DNA of 59,980 bases from Hyphomicrobiales bacterium. GTDB lineage: Bacteria; Pseudomonadota; Alphaproteobacteria; Rhizobiales; Rhizobiaceae. Location of the stretch: assembly GCA_900468065.1 (NCBI GenBank), contig UBTA01000125.1, positions 1,338 to 61,317 on the forward strand, given 5' to 3'. Below the pieces are notes generated by a model. The model made no database searches. It saw only the letters and a program-made list of their open reading frames with translations, and was not told where the DNA came from. Within the stretch, counting starts at the first letter, position 1, and each line of letters opens with the position of its first letter. Positions 1 to 9,979 of this stretch are shown one piece after another. The position numbers and the translations under genes were made by a program.

Positions 1-132
1 CGCCGGCTTGAGCGGGCGCGTGGCATGATCGGCAGCGGCAGGAGCCTCGTCGAGATCGCGCTCGAAACCGGCTTTTCCGACCAGGCGGCCGGGCTTGAAG
101 GATGCGACAAACCGTTACACAAAATCGCTTGA
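1..132 (+). pseudogene. C-terminal fragment of an AraC-family regulator, tail degenerate
   Basis: Frame 1 is open from the window edge to TGA at 130-132. The first 29 residues read like the second helix-turn-helix of an AraC-family activator (RLERARGMIGSGRSLVEIA, then LETGFSDQ). After FSDQ the family normally continues with a conserved F-x-R-x-F-[KR]-x-x-x-G-x-[ST]-P segment. Here it runs into AAGLEGCDKPLHKIA and stops, so the helix that completes the domain is missing. This suggests a frameshift, truncation or decayed end. The upstream part lies outside the window, so a functional variant with an unusual tail cannot be excluded. Confidence 0.55.
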
Positions 133-187
133 CCCGACCTGTCCAAGGGGAACAATACCTGCCTGCACGGGGAAGTGGAACCGATTC

Positions 188-1255
188 ATGAGAGAAATAT
201 CCCCAACGGAGAACTGGCTGCTGATCACGCTTGGCATGGCGTTGAGCGGTGTACTCTACGGCCTTGTGGCCTATCCCGGTGAACCGATCATCATCGGCGC
301 GGTCTTCGCGGCTTTCATGGGCGTGCCAATGATCGCCTTCGAACGGCGCATCCTGTTGCGGCCGCTTTACCGGCGCATCGAGCGGCTTCCGACCTTTGCC
401 TTCATCGTGGCAGCGCTGGTCATCTACGAAATCCTGATGAGCATCGGGTATGCACTGGCGACCCTGCTGATGCGATCACTCGGGTTCATGCCGCAGAAAC
501 CGCTGGCCGAGGCCATCGTCATGCCCTTCAACGTGTTTCTGTATGCGCTTGCCGTCTGCGCGCTGATCGTCTTCATCCTGCGCGTCCGCGACCTGCTCGG
601 CCGTGATGTTTTCACCAGCATGCTGATCAGCCGCTATCGCCGGCCGGTGAAGGAGGAGCGCGTCTTCCTGTTCATCGACCTTGCCGATTCGACCTCCTTT
701 GCCGAAAAGCACGGCGACTTGCGCGCGCAGGAGTTTCTCAAAGCCTTGTTTGCGGCTTTCGCCGAACCGGTCCGGCGTCACAAGGGTGCGATCGATGACT
801 ATGTCGGCGACGCGGCCATCGTCACCTGGCCGCTGGCAAGAGGCGTCAAATTTGCCCGCTGCGTCCGCTGCATCTTTGATATACTTGATGACATCGAGGC
901 CAATGCGGAGACCTGGCGCAAGAATTTCGGCCATGTTCCGCGGCTGCGCGCCGCCCTTCACGGCGGGTTCATCATCACGGCGGAAATCGGCGTCGATCAC
1001 CACAAGATCGCTTATTTCGGCGATACGGTGAATACGACGGCGCGGCTGGAATCCCTGTGCAAGTCGCTGGGCAGGCAGGTGCTGATCTCGACCGAACTTG
1101 CCCATCGCATCAGCTTTCCTGACACCGTCGCCATCGAAGATCTGGGCACGCATGCCGTCAAGGGGCGTGGCCAGACGCTCGGCGTCATGGCACTGGCCGA
1201 GCAAGCCAAAGCCGAGCTTCTCGCCCCCTTCGAACTGCGGATACCAGCCGAGTAA
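188..1255 (+). CDS. Membrane-anchored class III adenylate/guanylate cyclase
   Basis: A 355-residue protein with about four hydrophobic segments in the first 131 residues (near 10-28, 33-51, 69-95 and 111-131), followed by a class III nucleotidyl cyclase domain from about residue 155 to 345. The metal-binding aspartates are visible in LFIDLADST (D164) and YVGDAA (D208), and the family motif GDTVNTTARLES follows. It should make cAMP (less likely cGMP) at the inner face of the membrane. ATG 188 is preferred to the in-frame TTG at 95 because the extra residues have no membrane or family character and overlap the AraC fragment. No regulatory input domain is visible beyond the membrane part. Rhizobia carry many such cyclases, so the physiological role is unknown. 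Confidence 0.85.
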   Translation: MREISPTENWLLITLGMALSGVLYGLVAYPGEPIIIGAVFAAFMGVPMIAFERRILLRPLYRRIERLPTFAFIVAALVIYEILMSIGYALATLLMRSLGFMPQKPLAEAIVMPFNVFLYALAVCALIVFILRVRDLLGRDVFTSMLISRYRRPVKEERVFLFIDLADSTSFAEKHGDLRAQEFLKALFAAFAEPVRRHKGAIDDYVGDAAIVTWPLARGVKFARCVRCIFDILDDIEANAETWRKNFGHVPRLRAALHGGFIITAEIGVDHHKIAYFGDTVNTTARLESLCKSLGRQVLISTELAHRISFPDTVAIEDLGTHAVKGRGQTLGVMALAEQAKAELLAPFELRIPAE

Positions 1256-1362
1256 GCGGCCTGCCGTTACCACCGTCACCAAAGCTTCATCCAGCCGTCA
1301 AGTCGCCGACATCAAAGCCCTGCTAAGCGGAACCCCTCGACCAACCGCTCAATGGGGACATC

Positions 1363-2721
1363 ATGAAAAACGCTCTTTTCGCTTCCGTGGCTTTCAGCCT
1401 TCTGATGACATCGGCCGCTCTTGCCGAAGACACCGTCTTCCCGGCCAAGCTTGCAGCCCACGCCATCCTGCCGGCCAACACGATCATCGCCGCCCCTGCG
1501 GATGCTGCCGACTACCTGAAGACCTCGGGCAAGTTCACGACGCCCGATCGCAAGCGCACCGAGGCTCTCGGCACCGTGCCCGGCAAGGACGGCGTGCGCC
1601 TGACCGGCCTGTCGCTGCCCTTCGATGGCCAGCCGATGCAGGGCTTTTCCGGCATCAAGACCATGGCGGACGGCACCTTCTGGAGCATGTCCGACAACGG
1701 CTTCGGCTCGAAGCTGAACTCGTCCGACACGATGCTGATGCTGCACAACATCAAGATCGACTGGGACGCCGGCAAGGTCGAAGCCCTCAAGACGCTGTTC
1801 CTGTCCGATCCCGACAAGAAGGCCCCCTTCCCGATCGTCATGGAAGGTGCGGCGACCCGCTACCTGACGGGCGCTGATTTCGACGTCGAATCCATCCAGC
1901 CGGTTGCCGACGGTTTCTGGGTCGGCGAGGAATTCGGCCCCTATATCCTGAAGTTCGACCTCGACGGCAAGCTGACCGACGTCATCGCCACCACTGTCAA
2001 CGGCAAGCCGGTGATGTCGCCCGACAACCCGACGCTGGCTGTCCAGGCCGACCCTTCAAAGCCGATGCCCGCACTCAACGTCAAGCGTTCCGGCGGCTAT
2101 GAAGGCCTGGCCCTGTCGAAGGACGGAAGCAAGCTCTACGGCCTGCTCGAAGGCCCGCTCTGGACCGACGCCGAAACAGTCGAGCAGGCCGAAGGCCGCC
2201 CGGCATTGCGCATCATCGAACTCGATGTCGCGTCCAAGGCCTGGACCGGCCGCAGCTGGCTCTATCCGCTGGCTGAGGGCGGCGAAGCGATCGGCGATTT
2301 CAACATGCTGGACGACAAGACCGCTCTGGTGATCGAGCGCGACAATGGTGCTGGCACCGTCGATAAAGCCTGCACTGACCCGAAGGCACCGAAGCCGGAT
2401 TGCTTTGCGGTCGGCTCCAAGGTCAAGCGCGTCTACAAGATCGAAATGACCGATGACAATGCCGGCAAGGCCGTGCGCAAGATCGGCTATATCGATCTCC
2501 TGAAGATCGCCGACCCGGACAACAAGAAGCGCCAGGGCGGCGGCGAAGGTTTTTATGACATGCCGTTCGTCACCATCGAGAACGTCGACCGCGTCGATGA
2601 CACCCACATCATCGTCGGCAACGACAACAACCTGCCGTTCTCGGCTGGCCGCTCGCTCGACAAGGCCGACGACAACGAATTCGTCCTGCTCGAAGTCGGC
2701 GAATTCCTGAACGCCAAGTAA
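1363..2721 (+). CDS. Secreted phytase-like esterase (esterase-like activity of phytase family)
   Basis: A 452-residue protein that starts with a signal peptide (MKNALFASVAFSLLMTSAALA, cleavage likely after ALA) and is otherwise soluble, so it is probably periplasmic. The body matches the phytase-like domain family: repeated beta-propeller-like blades with GFSGIKTMADGTFWSMSDNG, VGEEFGPYILKFDLDGKL and YEGLALSKDGSKLYGLLEG. The family is predicted to hydrolyse phosphoesters, but few members are characterised and the substrate here is unknown. A GGGGA ribosome-binding site precedes ATG 1363, and a strong terminator follows directly, so it appears to be monocistronic. Confidence 0.8.
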   Translation: MKNALFASVAFSLLMTSAALAEDTVFPAKLAAHAILPANTIIAAPADAADYLKTSGKFTTPDRKRTEALGTVPGKDGVRLTGLSLPFDGQPMQGFSGIKTMADGTFWSMSDNGFGSKLNSSDTMLMLHNIKIDWDAGKVEALKTLFLSDPDKKAPFPIVMEGAATRYLTGADFDVESIQPVADGFWVGEEFGPYILKFDLDGKLTDVIATTVNGKPVMSPDNPTLAVQADPSKPMPALNVKRSGGYEGLALSKDGSKLYGLLEGPLWTDAETVEQAEGRPALRIIELDVASKAWTGRSWLYPLAEGGEAIGDFNMLDDKTALVIERDNGAGTVDKACTDPKAPKPDCFAVGSKVKRVYKIEMTDDNAGKAVRKIGYIDLLKIADPDNKKRQGGGEGFYDMPFVTIENVDRVDDTHIIVGNDNNLPFSAGRSLDKADDNEFVLLEVGEFLNAK

Positions 2722-2737
2722 GCGCCATCAAAAGACG

Positions 2738-2770
2738 AAGGCCCCGCAACCGGAGTTGCGGGGCCTTTAA
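2738..2770 (+). terminator. Rho-independent terminator of the phytase-like gene
   Basis: A 13-bp perfect stem (AAGGCCCCGCAAC at 2738-2750, GTTGCGGGGCCTT at 2755-2767) closes a CGGA loop. It lies 17 bases after the stop codon. The T-tract is short, so some termination strength may come from the stem itself. Confidence 0.85.
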
Positions 2771-2840
2771 ACTGCTGACAGCCGTGACGTTGCCTGCTTT
2801 CGTAAAGTTGGTAATGCATGCGGGATACATTCCACACTCT

Positions 2841-2974
2841 CCGTCATCCCGGACTTGTTCCGGTATCCAGTCAGCTCAAGTCTTTGAGCTGGAAGAGTCT
2901 TTTGACCCGACGGATGTCGGGTTGCTGGGTTCCCATCACAAGTCCTCGGGTTAAACCCGTGGTGAGGATGACGG
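2841..2974. repeat. Structured intergenic palindromic repeat, copy 1
   Basis: About 134 bp bounded by CCGTCATCC (2841-2849) and its partial complement GGATGACGG (2966-2974). Inside are hairpins: CCGGA-CTTGT-TCCGG, CAGCTCAA (2872-2879)-GTCT-TTGAGCTG (2884-2891), ACCCGAC (2905-2911)-GGAT-GTCGGGT (2916-2922), and CGGGTTAAACCCG. A second copy with the same architecture lies at 33453-33573. It sits in the 353-bp non-coding stretch 2722-3074 between the convergent phytase-like gene and ppx, which otherwise holds only the terminator at 2738. Confidence 0.8.
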
Positions 2975-3074
2975 GGTTGGGTTGGGCCGCTTCGCCAGCG
3001 AGAACATTCCCAGGGCCTGGGTCACCGATCCAGCGACACCAGATCGCTGCGCCTATACCCATGTCACCTATTGG

Positions 3075-4595
3075 TTACTCGAACCGGAATGCAATCCGCT
3101 TGCCCGTCAGCTTGGCAAGCTGCTGCAGGCGGCCGTCGAGCCGCTCGCCGGCGAATTCCGAATAGGCGGATGGGACGATGAACTCGAGATCGAGGTCTGG
3201 CGACGCCGATGGCCGGATATCGAGATTGCGCGCGACGCCGGGCATGGATGCCGACAGAAGATAGACGACCCTCAAAAGACCGCCAAGAAGCTTTGCCAGT
3301 TCCAAAAGGCGCGGCGTGGCAATCGCCGCCAAGGGCTCGGTGGCGCCGTCATCGTTCAGGCCCTCGAAACGGTAATAGTTGGCCAGCGCAATATAGGCGC
3401 GGCCAGCATGGGTAATCCCGGAAAAGGTGCTGTGGGCGATGATGTTGAGCGCCTGCAGGCCGCGATAATCCGGATGGGCGCGCCAGCTGATATCGGCGAG
3501 CAGGCAGGCTGCCTGACGGTAGCGGCCCTCTTCCTCGGTTTCAGTGATGCCGAAATGCGGCACTATCTTGCCGCTCCAGTCGGCAAGCTCGCGGGCATGC
3601 TCAGGCGAGCGGGCGCGCAGGATGGCGATTTCGCGCGCGGCAGCCAGCAGCGGATCGTGCGCGCGAACCGTGTCGGATAGCAGCGAATACAGATAGCCCT
3701 CGCGAACGCCGAGCGCCGAGAACGAAATCATCGACGGCTTCATCTGGGCGATGACTTCCTGCAGGGCAACGGCCCCGAACGGCAGGAGGGCGCGGCGGCT
3801 CTTGGAAATATGCGCGTAAGCCGCCGATTTGACATCCTTGGGCTCGATCACTTCCGGAAGGAAGGCCATGGCTTCGTCAAAGGAGATTTCGTAGCCCTGC
3901 ATCATGTGCAGCGGGTAATTGCGCAACTCCATATGCAGTCTGGCGATCGAGCGCCAGGTGCCACCGACCGCGTAGAAGGTACGGCCGCTGGCGTTCAGCA
4001 GGACCTGTGCGCCCTTCAGATAACGGCGCACATGGCTGCGAGCCTTGACGACCGACCCCTCGGCATGTTCCGACAGGCGGATACCGCCAAGCGGCAGGGT
4101 GATGCCCTTTCCGACCTTGGGGCCGAAGACATCGACAAGCTCCAGCGAACCGCCACCGAAGTCACCGACAACCCCATCGGGATCGTGATAGCCGCTGATG
4201 ATGCCGAGCGCGGAGAAGTAGGCTTCCTCCTCACCGGTCAGCACACGGACTTTCTGGCCGAGGATGATCTCTGCGCGGCGGATGAAATCGGGGCCGTTGG
4301 AGGCATCGCGTGCGGCGGCTGTCGCCAGCACGAAAACTGTGGAGGCGCGTGCTTGCGTCGACAACGCCCGGAACCGGTGCAGCGCCTTCAGCGCCCGCTC
4401 GACGCTTTCGGCGTCCATCCGGCCGGTCGCATCGATGCCCTTGCCGAGACCGCACATGACCTTTTCGTTGAACAGAATGGCCGGTGACCGGCTTAGCCCC
4501 TCATAGATCACCAGCCGAATCGAGTTCGACCCAATGTCCACGACGGAGACCGGGGCAATACCAGGCAAACGCCCCTGGGCTTCAGACTCTACCAT
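3075..4595 (-). CDS. ppx: Exopolyphosphatase, Ppx/GppA family
   Basis: A 506-residue ASKHA-fold phosphatase expected to remove terminal phosphate from polyphosphate, and possibly to hydrolyse pppGpp. The N-terminal phosphate-binding motif VVDIGSNSIRLVIYEG is at about residues 18-33, and the second motif GDFGGGSLELVDV is near 143. The C-terminal half (about 300-506) resembles the HD-like helical domain found in long family members. It starts 12 bases after the ppk stop codon, so the two genes form a ppk-ppx operon that couples synthesis and degradation of polyphosphate. ATG 4595 is the only start that keeps the full N-terminal motif with a short leader. Confidence 0.92.
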   Translation of the reverse strand: MVESEAQGRLPGIAPVSVVDIGSNSIRLVIYEGLSRSPAILFNEKVMCGLGKGIDATGRMDAESVERALKALHRFRALSTQARASTVFVLATAAARDASNGPDFIRRAEIILGQKVRVLTGEEEAYFSALGIISGYHDPDGVVGDFGGGSLELVDVFGPKVGKGITLPLGGIRLSEHAEGSVVKARSHVRRYLKGAQVLLNASGRTFYAVGGTWRSIARLHMELRNYPLHMMQGYEISFDEAMAFLPEVIEPKDVKSAAYAHISKSRRALLPFGAVALQEVIAQMKPSMISFSALGVREGYLYSLLSDTVRAHDPLLAAAREIAILRARSPEHARELADWSGKIVPHFGITETEEEGRYRQAACLLADISWRAHPDYRGLQALNIIAHSTFSGITHAGRAYIALANYYRFEGLNDDGATEPLAAIATPRLLELAKLLGGLLRVVYLLSASMPGVARNLDIRPSASPDLDLEFIVPSAYSEFAGERLDGRLQQLAKLTGKRIAFRFE

Positions 4596-4607
4596 GCAAT
4601 TCCAGTT

Positions 4608-6794
4608 TTATCTTCTGCGGCCACTATCCCAGCCGGCAATTACCTTCGGCGTGCTGGATTTCAAGGCCTCTCCCCGCCCGGACAGGCTGGGATTGGTCAT
4701 GAAGTAGACCTGCGCATTGAACGGTTCGGAATCCTTGGCGACTTCCATGCGCCGCGACGTTCCGTCAGGAAGGATCTCGTAGCTCTGCTGGTTATCGATG
4801 AGATTACCCAGCATGATCTGCGACAGCACCTGTTCATGCACAGTCCGGTTGATGAGAGGCACAAGGGTCTCCACCCGCCGGTCCAGATTACGCGGCATCA
4901 TGTCCGCCGATCCGATATAGACGAGCGCGTGCTCTGAGGGAAGCCCATGGCCGTTGCCGAAACAGAAGATACGGGAATGCTCGAGGAAGCGCCCGACGAT
5001 CGATTTGACGCGGATCTTGTCCGATAGTCCCGGAACCTGCGGCCGCAGGCAGCAGATGCCGCGCACCACCAGGTCGATCTGAACCCCGGCGCGGCTGGCG
5101 CGATAGAGCGCATCGATGATTTCCGGATCGACCAGCGAATTCATCTTCATCCAGATCGAAGCAGGTTGCCCGGCCTCGGCATAGGCGATTTCCTCGCCGA
5201 TATGCTGAAGGATGCGCGGGCGCAGCGTGTGCGGCGAAATCGCCAGCTTCATGCCCGCTTCCGGTTCGCCGTAGCCGGTGATGAAATTGAAGATATTGGC
5301 CATGTCATGGGCAATCTTCGGATTGCAGGTGAAGAACGACAGGTCGGTGTAGATCTTTGCGGTGACCGGATGATAGTTGCCCGTGCCGAGATGACAGTAG
5401 GTGCGAAGCTTGCCCTCCTCGCGGCGCACGACCATCGACATCTTCGCATGCGTCTTCAGTTCGATGAAGCCGAACACGACCTGCACGCCGGCACGTTCGA
5501 GGTCTCGCGCCCAGCGGATATTGGCTTCTTCGTCGAAACGCGCCTTCAGCTCGACCAGCGCCGTCACCGACTTGCCGGCTTCAGCCGCATCGATCAGTGC
5601 GCGCACGATCGGGCTGTCGTTGGAGGTGCGGTACAGCGTCTGCTTTATCGCCAGAACGTCAGGATCGCGCGCAGCCTGGAGCAGAAACTGGACCACCACG
5701 TCGAACGACTCGTAGGGGTGGTGGACGACCATGTCCTTTTCGCGGATGGCGGCGAGGCAGTCTCCGGCATGTTCGCGGACGCGTTCGGGAAATCGCGCAT
5801 TGTACGGCTCGAAGCGCAAATCCTCGCGCGGCGCCTTGGTGATCTCCGAGAGCGTGTTGAGCGCCAGAAGGCCCGGCAGGACGGCGACGCGGTTTTCCGG
5901 AACGCCGAGTTCGCCGACGACGAACTGGCGCAGTTCCAGCGGCATTTCCGAATCGATCTCGATACGGATGACCGAACCGCGCCGGCGGCGCTTGAGCGCC
6001 GTCTCATAGAAACGCACGAGGTCTTCGGCTTCTTCCTCGACTTCGATATCGCTGTCTCGAATGATCCGGAAGGTGCCGGAACCCTTGACCTCATAGCCCG
6101 GAAACAGCCGTTCGATGAACAGGCCGACGGCATCCTCCAGGGTGATGTAACGGATCACCGATTTTGAATCGGGCAGCCGGATGAACCTGTCCAGCGCCAC
6201 CGGCAGGCGCAGAAGCGCCGTCATTGGCTCGCGGCCGCGCGTGCTGGTGAGCTGCAGGCCCATGGTGAAGCCGAGGTTCGGGATGAACGGAAACGGATGG
6301 GCGGGATCGATCGACAGCGGTGTCAGCACCGGGAAGATCGCCTGTTCGAATTCGTTGGCAAGCCAGGTTCTGTCCTGCGCAGACAGCGAGATGGGCCGGA
6401 CGATCAGAATGTCTTCCTTGGCCAGATATTGCTGCAGCACGGCCAGCGAGGCCTGCTGCTCCATCTGCAGATTGTCGATTTCCTTGAGGATATCCTGCAG
6501 CTGCTCGACCGGCGTCTTGCCATCCGGGCTACGCACGACGACACCCTGGCGAACCTGGCCTTCAAGACCAGCGACACGCACCATGAAGAATTCGTCGAGA
6601 TTGGCAGCCGAAATCGACAGGAAGCGGACGCGCTCCAAGAGCGGATGGGCCGTATTGAGGGTTTCCTCAAGCACGCGGCGATTGAACTGGAGCCAGGAGA
6701 ATTCGCGGTTGATGAAGCGCTCGGGGCTGTTCATCAGGTCGATTTCGTCGGCCACCGGCGCGTTTGCAGTCGTTGCAGATGTCACAGTGTCCAT
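4608..6794 (-). CDS. ppk1: Polyphosphate kinase 1
   Basis: A 728-residue enzyme that polymerises the gamma-phosphate of ATP into polyphosphate, and can run in reverse. Domain order is as in PPK1: an N-terminal domain beginning [20 protein letters not shown], a head domain, then two phospholipase-D-like C-terminal domains. The autophosphorylated histidine lies in [10 protein letters not shown], and the second C-terminal domain shows [18 protein letters not shown]. The length is typical. It is followed by ppx with a 12-base gap and preceded by hdaA 66 bases upstream on the same strand, so transcription may run through from hdaA. Confidence 0.97.
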   Translation of the reverse strand: MDTVTSATTANAPVADEIDLMNSPERFINREFSWLQFNRRVLEETLNTAHPLLERVRFLSISAANLDEFFMVRVAGLEGQVRQGVVVRSPDGKTPVEQLQDILKEIDNLQMEQQASLAVLQQYLAKEDILIVRPISLSAQDRTWLANEFEQAIFPVLTPLSIDPAHPFPFIPNLGFTMGLQLTSTRGREPMTALLRLPVALDRFIRLPDSKSVIRYITLEDAVGLFIERLFPGYEVKGSGTFRIIRDSDIEVEEEAEDLVRFYETALKRRRRGSVIRIEIDSEMPLELRQFVVGELGVPENRVAVLPGLLALNTLSEITKAPREDLRFEPYNARFPERVREHAGDCLAAIREKDMVVHHPYESFDVVVQFLLQAARDPDVLAIKQTLYRTSNDSPIVRALIDAAEAGKSVTALVELKARFDEEANIRWARDLERAGVQVVFGFIELKTHAKMSMVVRREEGKLRTYCHLGTGNYHPVTAKIYTDLSFFTCNPKIAHDMANIFNFITGYGEPEAGMKLAISPHTLRPRILQHIGEEIAYAEAGQPASIWMKMNSLVDPEIIDALYRASRAGVQIDLVVRGICCLRPQVPGLSDKIRVKSIVGRFLEHSRIFCFGNGHGLPSEHALVYIGSADMMPRNLDRRVETLVPLINRTVHEQVLSQIMLGNLIDNQQSYEILPDGTSRRMEVAKDSEPFNAQVYFMTNPSLSGRGEALKSSTPKVIAGWDSGRRR

Positions 6795-6860
6795 TATCCC
6801 CGGTCCGCCTTTTGCTTTTCTCGAAGCAGCTAGCGCAGTTTGACGACCTAACTATGACAG

Positions 6861-7547
6861 TCAATCGATTTCGCGTGTCTTTCCAAGGGTGTTGAGCACT
6901 TCGAGCGCCAAGGCCCTGCTGATGCGGGTGCCGCGCGCCAGCGCCAGATGATCCAGCCGCTCGACGATCGTCTGGGCGGATTCAAGCGACCGCTCCATGC
7001 GGGCGACGATATACCCGATCAGCCGGTCATCGACGGCGAGCTGCCGGTCGGCCAGAAGCTTGACAAGGACCTGCGCCAGCAGTTCATCGTCCGGCTCGCC
7101 GATCTCGACGACGGTCGCTGCCTTCAGGCGCGAGCGCAGGTCGGGCAATTCGACCGGCCAGGACATCGGCCACAGCCGGCTGGTGATCAACAGGCTCGTG
7201 CCGTTTTCGCGCACGCTGTTGATGACATGGAACAGCGCACGATCATCAAAGCCAACGCGGTCGGCATCCTCGAACAGCACAGGACCTGACGCAGCGATAT
7301 TGGCAGCATTGCTGTCCGCCGCCGGGTGAATGGATACGGCTTCACTGTTTTCCCGCCAGATCGCTGCCAGATGCGATTTGCCCGACCCCACGGGACCGGC
7401 CAAGATCACCACCGGCGACGGCCAGCGTGGCCAGCTGTCGATGATGGTGACCGCCGCCTTCAGCCGTTCGGACACGAGAAGGTCGTCACGACCCGTCTGC
7501 GGTTCGTGCTCGAAAACGAGCGGCAATTGTTCGAACTTACGGACCAT
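6861..7547 (-). CDS. hdaA: HdaA, DnaA-related regulatory inactivator of replication initiation
   Basis: A 228-residue AAA+ protein resembling DnaA domain III but lacking the DNA-binding domain IV, as in Hda/HdaA. Residues 7-12 read QLPLVF, a beta-clamp-binding motif, so it should dock on the replisome clamp and stimulate DnaA-ATP hydrolysis. The Walker A-type loop is GPVGSGKS and the Walker B-type segment is VLFEDADR. It lies 5 bases downstream of an AI-2E-family permease gene and upstream of ppk on the same strand; this neighbourhood is common in Rhizobiales. DnaA itself is excluded by length and the missing HTH. Confidence 0.9.
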   Translation of the reverse strand: MVRKFEQLPLVFEHEPQTGRDDLLVSERLKAAVTIIDSWPRWPSPVVILAGPVGSGKSHLAAIWRENSEAVSIHPAADSNAANIAASGPVLFEDADRVGFDDRALFHVINSVRENGTSLLITSRLWPMSWPVELPDLRSRLKAATVVEIGEPDDELLAQVLVKLLADRQLAVDDRLIGYIVARMERSLESAQTIVERLDHLALARGTRISRALALEVLNTLGKTREID

Positions 7548-7552
7548 ACGCG

Positions 7553-8689
7553 TTACTCTGGAAGCTTGTACTCAGGGCTTTTGTGTTCCGGCTCGATCGT
7601 CAGGATATGGCGATGACCGTGGTAGAGCGCACTGTCGAGGTAGCGGCCGATACCGAAGCGGACCAGCACGCCGATGGCAGCAGCGCAGGGCACGGCGACC
7701 AGCAGCCCGACAAAACCGAACAGCGCGCCGAACGCCAGCAGCGCGAACATCAGCCAGACCGGGTGCAGCCCGACGCTCTTGCCGACCAGCCGCGGCTGAA
7801 GGATATTACCCTCGAGGAACTGCCCGGCAAAGAAGATCGCCGCGATGATGACGATATTGAGGTACTCTGGCCAGAACTGGACCAGAGCGACGCCGAGGGC
7901 AAGGACGAGCCCGACCATGGAACCGACATAGGGGATGAAGCTGATCATGCCGGCAAACAGGCCGATCAAAAGGCCGAAATTCAGGCCGGCGAAGGTGAGC
8001 GAAATCCCGTAGAACAGCCCGAGAATGATGCAGAGCGAGCCCTGCCCCCGAACGAAACCGGCAATCGTCGCGTTCATGTCGCGCGATATCTGGCGAACGG
8101 TCGCAACGTGGTCGCGCGGCACCCAGCTATCGACCCGCTCGACCATCCGGTCCCAGTCGAGCAGCAGATAGAAGGCAACGACGGGGGTAATGACGAACAG
8201 CGAGATGATGTCGAGCAGCGCCACGCCGGAATTCCACAATTGCTGGAACAGCGTGCCAAGGAAACCGGCGCCCTGTTCGAGCAGCTTGGCGGAGTTCTGC
8301 TTGATCGTGTCCATCTGCCCGGAAATCCAGTCGGGCAGCCAGGCGGCGTCCGGGCTGGTCAGGAATTCCTGCAGCTTCGACACGTAACCCGGCATCTTCT
8401 GGATGAATTCGGAGGCCTGGGTAAACACGATGGGGATGATCACCACCAGCGACAACGCGAAGACGACGACGAAGCCAATCAGGATGACGACGGTCGCCAT
8501 CAGCCGGCTGAGCCCAATGCGCTCCAGCCGGTCTGCGACGGGATCGAGAAAATAGGCGAGCGCCATGCCGGCAATGAACGGCAGCAGAATGGTGGAGAAC
8601 ACCATCAGGAAGGCGATAAACCCGGTGAGGAAAAGCAGCCAGAAGATGATCTGGCGCTGCAACCCGCTGCCACTCAATTTGTTGACCAT
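7553..8689 (-). CDS. AI-2E family (PerM-type) membrane transporter
   Basis: A polytopic inner-membrane protein of about 378 residues with roughly eight hydrophobic segments, including a characteristic N-terminal pair, an amphipathic cytoplasmic-like middle part (about 130-200), and the family-typical C-terminal half with FGLLIGLFAGMISFIPYVGS and LVGKSVGLHPVWLMFALLAF. Such proteins have been linked to AI-2 export or Na+/H+ exchange; the substrate here cannot be read from sequence. ATG 8689 is chosen because the hydrophobic core starts shortly after it. In-frame starts at 8767 (ATG) and 8773 (TTG) would add an uncharged-polar leader, and none has a strong ribosome-binding site. Likely cotranscribed with hdaA (5-base gap). 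Confidence 0.85.
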   Translation of the reverse strand: MVNKLSGSGLQRQIIFWLLFLTGFIAFLMVFSTILLPFIAGMALAYFLDPVADRLERIGLSRLMATVVILIGFVVVFALSLVVIIPIVFTQASEFIQKMPGYVSKLQEFLTSPDAAWLPDWISGQMDTIKQNSAKLLEQGAGFLGTLFQQLWNSGVALLDIISLFVITPVVAFYLLLDWDRMVERVDSWVPRDHVATVRQISRDMNATIAGFVRGQGSLCIILGLFYGISLTFAGLNFGLLIGLFAGMISFIPYVGSMVGLVLALGVALVQFWPEYLNIVIIAAIFFAGQFLEGNILQPRLVGKSVGLHPVWLMFALLAFGALFGFVGLLVAVPCAAAIGVLVRFGIGRYLDSALYHGHRHILTIEPEHKSPEYKLPE

Positions 8690-8908
8690 GCCGCTGTTCC
8701 GATGTCTTGCCGCAGGCGCTGCCGGGCGCTGCTTCCAGTGCTGGAGATAGGATGTGGCACCGACCATGGTCAAGCCTGTGGCGCAAAAGGGCCGGCATTG
8801 GCGGGCAAAACATTAAAAAAGCGGGTGTATCGGGGGCAACATGCTTGCACTTGCGGCACCACCATGCCAATCGCAATCCAAATATGACGAGCCGGCGGAG
8901 ATCAAGCC

Positions 8909-9979
8909 ATGAGCGAGCCAGGAAAGAACGGTCTGACCTACAGCGATGCAGGTGTGGATATCGACGCCGGAAACCTTTTGGTGGAAAAGATCAAGCCGCA
9001 TGTGCGCTCGACACGGCGCCCAGGTGCTGACGGCGAGATCGGCGGTTTCGGCGGCCTGTTCGACCTGAAGGCCGCCGGCTTCAAGGATCCGGTCCTCGTG
9101 GCTGCCAATGACGGCGTCGGAACCAAGCTGAAGATCGCCATCGAAGCCAACAAGCATGACACGGTCGGCATCGACCTCGTCGCCATGTGCGTCAACGATC
9201 TCGTCGTCCAGGGCGCCGAGCCGCTGTTCTTCCTCGACTACTTTGCGACCGGCAAGCTCGATCCCGACCAGGGTGCTGCCATCGTCGGTGGCATTGCGGC
9301 CGGTTGCCGCGAGGCAGGCTGCGCGCTGATCGGCGGCGAGACCGCCGAAATGCCGGGCATGTATGCTGGCGGCGACTATGATCTCGCAGGCTTTGCCGTC
9401 GGTGCTGCCGAGCGCGGCCAGCTGCTGCCTGCCGGCGATATTGCCGAAGGCGACGTCATTCTGGGTCTCGCCTCCTCCGGCGTGCATTCCAACGGCTATT
9501 CGCTGGTGCGCAAGATCGTTTCGCTGTCGGGCCTTGCCTGGGACGCGCCTGCGCCGTTCGGCGAAGGTACGCTTGCTGACGTGCTGATGACCCCGACGCG
9601 CATCTATGTGAAGCCGCTGCTCAAGGCGATCCGCGAGACCGGCAAGCTGAAGGCGCTGGCCCACATCACAGGCGGCGGCTTTCCGGAAAACATTCCGCGG
9701 GTGCTGCCAAAGCATCTGGCCGCTGAAATCGATCTTGCTGCCATCCAGGCACCGGCCGTGTTTTCGTGGCTGGCCAAGACCGGCGGCGTTGCCGCCAACG
9801 AAATGCTGCGCACCTTCAACTGCGGCGTGGGCATGATCGTCGTGGTCGCAGCCGAAGATGCCGATCAGGTCACCTCGGTTCTGAAGGCCGAAGGCGAGAC
9901 CGTCTTTGCACTCGGCCGCATGGTCGCCCGCGACGAAGGCGCTGCCGGCACGGTCTACAAGGGCACGCTCACTCTATGA
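8909..9979 (+). CDS. purM: Phosphoribosylformylglycinamidine cyclo-ligase (AIR synthetase)
   Basis: A 356-residue enzyme of de novo purine synthesis that converts FGAM to AIR with ATP. Family signatures: [52 protein letters not shown] and [15 protein letters not shown]. The length is typical. Its stop overlaps the purN start (ATGA), so translation is coupled. It is divergent from the AI-2E-type permease; the 219 bases between them must hold both promoters, but no operator stands out. Confidence 0.97.
   Translation: MSEPGKNGLTYSDAGVDIDAGNLLVEKIKPHVRSTRRPGADGEIGGFGGLFDLKAAGFKDPVLVAANDGVGTKLKIAIEANKHDTVGIDLVAMCVNDLVVQGAEPLFFLDYFATGKLDPDQGAAIVGGIAAGCREAGCALIGGETAEMPGMYAGGDYDLAGFAVGAAERGQLLPAGDIAEGDVILGLASSGVHSNGYSLVRKIVSLSGLAWDAPAPFGEGTLADVLMTPTRIYVKPLLKAIRETGKLKALAHITGGGFPENIPRVLPKHLAAEIDLAAIQAPAVFSWLAKTGGVAANEMLRTFNCGVGMIVVVAAEDADQVTSVLKAEGETVFALGRMVARDEGAAGTVYKGTLTL

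Noticed and set aside
7583-8887. Plus-strand open frame of 434 codons rich in Asp/Gln/His
   Set aside because: Antisense shadow of the AI-2E-type permease; composition is that of complemented hydrophobic codons.
8774-8908. Purine-responsive operator or riboswitch upstream of purM
   Set aside because: No PurR-type palindrome or conserved riboswitch core could be found in the gap.
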